Positions 61,292 through 64,000 of a stretch of 64,000 nucleotides of DNA are shown one piece after another. The DNA lies in assembly GCF_001598235.1 (NCBI RefSeq), contig NZ_BCYO01000001.1, positions 1 through 64,000 of the forward strand. The letters run 5' to 3'. How positions within the stretch are numbered: position 1 is the stretch's first letter; the number at the start of each line of letters is the position of its first letter. The translations under genes and the position numbers were made by a program. Under the pieces are notes generated by a model, which did no database searches, was not told the origin of the DNA, and saw nothing but the letters and a program-made list of their open reading frames with translations. The DNA is from Polaromonas jejuensis NBRC 106434. Its GTDB lineage: Bacteria > Pseudomonadota > Gammaproteobacteria > Burkholderiales > Burkholderiaceae_C.

Positions 61292-62611
61292 ATGACCATG
61301 AGAACTCGCTATCGACGCCGGGCCAAGATCTTTGCCGGTGCCCTGGCGATGGCGTCCGTGGGCGCATTAGCCGCTTGGGCCTTGACGCTTCGATCCGCGA
61401 TGCCAGAGATAGAACGGCCCGTGGATGCGAAATTTTCCAAGGCGGAGATACAGCGGGGTGCTTCGCTCGCTGCGGTGGGGGACTGCGCCGTGTGCCATAC
61501 GGCCGAGCGAGGGAAACCCTTCGCCGGCGGAAAGGCACTTGCCACACCATTCGGCACGCTCTATGCCACGAACATTACTCCTGATGCCGGTACCGGCATC
61601 GGTAGCTGGTCGGTCGAGGCCTTTCAGCGCGCCATGCGCGAGGGCGTAAGGAGAAATGGGGAGCATCTGTATCCGGCATTGCCCTATGAGCACTTCACGA
61701 AGACGAGCACCACTGATCTGGCGGCGCTGTACGCGTTTCTCATGACGCGCGAGGCCGTCGCTTCGCGGCCTCCGCCGAATGAACTCATTCCGCCGCTTGG
61801 CTTCAGACCGTTGCTGGCGGGCTGGAAGTTTCTCTTTCTCCCTCAAACGCCTTACATCCCGGATGCCACGAAGAGTGCCGAATGGAACCGCGGCGGCTAC
61901 TTGGTCGAAAGCCTCGGGCATTGCGGTGGCTGTCACACACCGCGCAACGCGCTCGGGGCGGAAAAGTCTCACCTCGCGCTGACCGGCGGCAGCGCCGAGG
62001 GATGGATCGCACCGCCGCTTGACGGCAGTAACCCGTCGGTGTCGCGCTGGAACGCCGATTCTCTCTTTCGCTATTTGCGCACCGGTGCGGATGCCCGGCA
62101 TGGCATGGCGGGCGGCCCGATGGGCCCGGTATCGCATGCGCTGGCAGGCGCATCGGAAGACGACGTGAAAGCCATTGCGGTCTACATCGACGCAGCGATG
62201 CATCCTGCGGGCGGCACGCAGCCCAGGTTATCGCCTGCGGCAGGGGCACTGATCGATCACACTGAATCCGCGGCGCGAGAACAGCCCGTCGGCGCCATCC
62301 TCTTCGCGGGCGCTTGTGCAGGGTGTCACGGCGATGGGGCACCCATGTCGAGGGTAGGGCGCGCGCCGCTTTCGCTCGTAACATCCGTCCAAGCGGGCGA
62401 GCCGCACAACACCGTGATGGCCATCTTGCAGGGGTTGCGCACCTCCACCCCAGAACAGCGGCCCTTCATGCCCGGATTCTCCGATGCGCTGAGCGATGCG
62501 CAGGTCGCAGCGCTCGCGGCCTATGTACGGGCCCGATTCACCGATCAGCCGCCATGGAGCGACCTGGAACGCAGCGTGGCAACGGCCCGCAAGGAAGGCA
62601 CATCGCCATGA
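61292..62611 (+). CDS. Membrane-anchored triheme cytochrome c (AdhB-like)
   Basis: 439 residues. An N-terminal basic stretch and one hydrophobic helix (KIFAGALAMASVGALAAWAL) anchor it to the periplasmic face. Three heme c motifs: CAVCH at 65-69, CGGCH at 211-215 and CAGCH at 342-346. This is the layout of the cytochrome subunit of membrane alcohol/aldehyde/gluconate dehydrogenases. Here it is coupled by ATGA to a [2Fe-2S] subunit gene, so it should take electrons from the molybdenum hydroxylase to the respiratory chain. Confidence 0.93.
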   Translation: MTMRTRYRRRAKIFAGALAMASVGALAAWALTLRSAMPEIERPVDAKFSKAEIQRGASLAAVGDCAVCHTAERGKPFAGGKALATPFGTLYATNITPDAGTGIGSWSVEAFQRAMREGVRRNGEHLYPALPYEHFTKTSTTDLAALYAFLMTREAVASRPPPNELIPPLGFRPLLAGWKFLFLPQTPYIPDATKSAEWNRGGYLVESLGHCGGCHTPRNALGAEKSHLALTGGSAEGWIAPPLDGSNPSVSRWNADSLFRYLRTGADARHGMAGGPMGPVSHALAGASEDDVKAIAVYIDAAMHPAGGTQPRLSPAAGALIDHTESAAREQPVGAILFAGACAGCHGDGAPMSRVGRAPLSLVTSVQAGEPHNTVMAILQGLRTSTPEQRPFMPGFSDALSDAQVAALAAYVRARFTDQPPWSDLERSVATARKEGTSP

Positions 62612-63099
62612 CACTCCATCTCCAAATCAATGGCGTGCGTCGCGTGGTCGCAACCGATCCATCAACACCGCTGCTGTACGTGTTGCGTAACGACCTGGCG
62701 CTGAATGGCGCCAAGTACGGCTGCGGGCTTGGGCAGTGCGGCGCCTGCACCGTGCAAGTCGATGGTCGCGCGGTCTTTTCGTGCGTGACGCCCATCGCTG
62801 CGCTCGAGGGGCGGACTATCCGTACTATCGAAGGGCTCGGCAATGCCGGGAAGCCGAGCGTTCTGCAGCAGGCGTTTGAACTGGAGCAAGCGGCCCAATG
62901 CGGCTACTGCATCGCGGGCATGGTGATGCGTGCGCAGGCACTGCTTGACAAGAATCCACGACCCAGCGACGACGAGATCCGTGCCCACATGCAGCCGAAC
63001 CTGTGTCGCTGCGGGACGCACGTGCGCATCCTGCGCGCGATTCGTCGCGCCGTCGACATGCTGAGCGCTCGGGTGGCGACTGGAAAGGACATGCCGTGA
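62608..63099 (+). CDS. Molybdenum hydroxylase [2Fe-2S] small subunit, right-end operon
   Basis: 163 residues. YGCGLGQCGACTVQVDG and the following FSC supply the first cluster, QCGYCIAGMV and NLCRCGTHVRIL the second. The start forms an ATGA overlap with the cytochrome gene and the stop a GTGA overlap with the large subunit gene. Related to the subunit at 44930, of the same IorA-like family. Confidence 0.94.
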   Translation: MTLHLQINGVRRVVATDPSTPLLYVLRNDLALNGAKYGCGLGQCGACTVQVDGRAVFSCVTPIAALEGRTIRTIEGLGNAGKPSVLQQAFELEQAAQCGYCIAGMVMRAQALLDKNPRPSDDEIRAHMQPNLCRCGTHVRILRAIRRAVDMLSARVATGKDMP

Positions 63100-64000
63100 G
63101 TACGCCGCAAAACCTTCCATTTCGGCGCCGTTCACTGCTTGCCGCCGGCGCTCTTGTCGTCGGTTTCTCCCTTTTGCAAAGAGCGCGGTCGCAATTGGCC
63201 GGCGGCGGCGAGGGGAGTGCCGCACCAGAGGTGATTGCGCCCGATTTGGCGGGCGATCTGAAGCGCACACCGCTCCTCGACGCCTGGATCCGCATCGACT
63301 CGGATGGAAAGATCACCGTGTTCACGGGAAAGGCCGAACTCGGGCAGGGCATCCGAACGGCGCTCATCCAGGTGGCCGCTGAGGAGCTGGACGTGATGCC
63401 CGCGCATATCGCGCTAGTGACCGCCGATACAGCACGAACACCGAACGAAGGACTGACCGCTGGCAGCCACTCGATGCAGGACAGCGGCACGGCGATCCAG
63501 AACGCCTCGGCAAACGTCCGCATGCTGCTGACGCGCGCAGCAGCAACACAGTGGGGAGTGAGCGAAGCGTCCGTGCAGACGACCGGCGACGGCCGGCTGC
63601 TGTCCAGCGACGGACGTTCCGCAGGCTATGGGGAAGTCGCGGCGCGGTTGTCGATGCATGTGTCGGCGCTGGCGAATGTACCGCTGCGCGAGCCTGCCCG
63701 ATTCCGCACGATGGGCAAGTCATTGCCACGCGTCGACATTCCCGCCAAGCTGAGCGGCGGCGTCGCCTACGTGCACGACATACGGCTGCCCGGCATGTTG
63801 CATGCCCGTGTGGTACGCGGGCCCAGCTACGGCACGCGTCTGACGCAGGTCGATGCAGCCGCCCTGGCTCGCCTTCCAACCGATGTCAAGGTGGTGCGGA
63901 ACGCTGGCTTCATGGCGGTCGTTTCCGAAAGCGAATGGAGCGCCATCATCGCGATGCGTCAGTTGCAGGCGGGCCGTTTCATGCGCACCGCACCGCCGTT
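63096..64000 (+). CDS. Molybdenum hydroxylase large subunit, partial (cut by right edge)
   Basis: GTG start at 63096 overlapping the small-subunit stop; about 301 residues are visible and the frame is open at base 64000. A Tat-like N-terminus (FRRRSLLAAGALVVGFSLLQ) is followed by the cofactor domain start FTGKAELGQGIRTALIQVAA and MGKSLPRVDIPAKLSGGVAY. Unlike the 45409 protein it has the export-type N-terminus, fitting a periplasmic enzyme using the cytochrome next door. The catalytic Glu lies beyond the window. Confidence 0.92.
   Translation, partial: MSTPQNLPFRRRSLLAAGALVVGFSLLQRARSQLAGGGEGSAAPEVIAPDLAGDLKRTPLLDAWIRIDSDGKITVFTGKAELGQGIRTALIQVAAEELDVMPAHIALVTADTARTPNEGLTAGSHSMQDSGTAIQNASANVRMLLTRAAATQWGVSEASVQTTGDGRLLSSDGRSAGYGEVAARLSMHVSALANVPLREPARFRTMGKSLPRVDIPAKLSGGVAYVHDIRLPGMLHARVVRGPSYGTRLTQVDAAALARLPTDVKVVRNAGFMAVVSESEWSAIIAMRQLQAGRFMRTAPP

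Noticed and set aside
1..64000. CRISPR arrays, tRNA or rRNA genes, prophage or integron structures
   Set aside because: No regularly spaced repeats, cloverleaf-like gene, rRNA sequence, integrase or phage structural gene was seen; the only transposase is an IS4 relic.

Overview
The window reads as chromosomal DNA from a high-GC beta-proteobacterium of the Burkholderiales, most likely Alcaligenaceae (Bordetella/Achromobacter/Pusillimonas-like). The basis is the set of Bug-type solute receptors, Bordetella-style trimeric porins, the many small catabolic operons each paired with a divergent one-component regulator, and the absence of housekeeping genes. No rRNA, tRNA, CRISPR array or replication origin was recognised. 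A gene is cut at each end: an alpha/beta hydrolase at the left and a molybdenum hydroxylase large subunit at the right.

Layout. 1-3.5 kb: hydrolase tail, acetyltransferase, a truncated reductase fragment closed by a terminator, a porin and a secreted beta-propeller protein. 4-10.2 kb: a minus-strand catabolic operon (intradiol dioxygenase, SDR, BKACE, MDR oxidoreductase, cupin, Bug receptor) facing a LacI regulator, with two perfect CG-centred palindromes between them. 10.3-15.1 kb: a second operon (two alpha/beta hydrolases, Ldh2-type dehydrogenase, Bug receptor) facing an AraC regulator. 15.1-27.6 kb: an IclR-centred block. One arm holds porin, HbpS-like protein, exported formamidase, SsuABC-type transporter and NIPSNAP protein; the other holds hydrolase, SDR, fumarylacetoacetase, VOC protein and a second exported formamidase. 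27.9-33.3 kb: a translationally coupled operon (beta-repeat protein, stand-alone M17 N-domain protein, DUF421, MFS exporter) followed by AraC, plus a divergent YoaK-like protein. 33.4-34.75 kb: a graveyard of gene fragments (transketolase, LysR, IS4 transposase) and a diverged 58-bp direct repeat.

34.8-60.7 kb holds the most coherent system: two related branched-chain-type ABC importer operons, each with its own closely similar TetR repressor and its own Old Yellow Enzyme. Operon 1 (37.98-47.5 kb) adds an ACMSD-like amidohydrolase and a two-subunit molybdenum hydroxylase, and a CocE-like hydrolase lies beside its repressor. Operon 2 (52.3-58.1 kb) faces its TetR, followed by a VOC protein and an FAD monooxygenase. 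Five operator-like sites of one architecture (core [T/G]xTC-N3-TGAT[C/A]A) sit at these promoters, and a frameshifted third TetR of the same family lies at 47.7 kb. This suggests a duplicated and diverged import-plus-catabolism module for an unidentified, probably aromatic or N-heterocyclic, organic acid or ester. The right end (61.3-64 kb) starts a separate membrane-linked molybdenum hydroxylase operon with a triheme cytochrome c.
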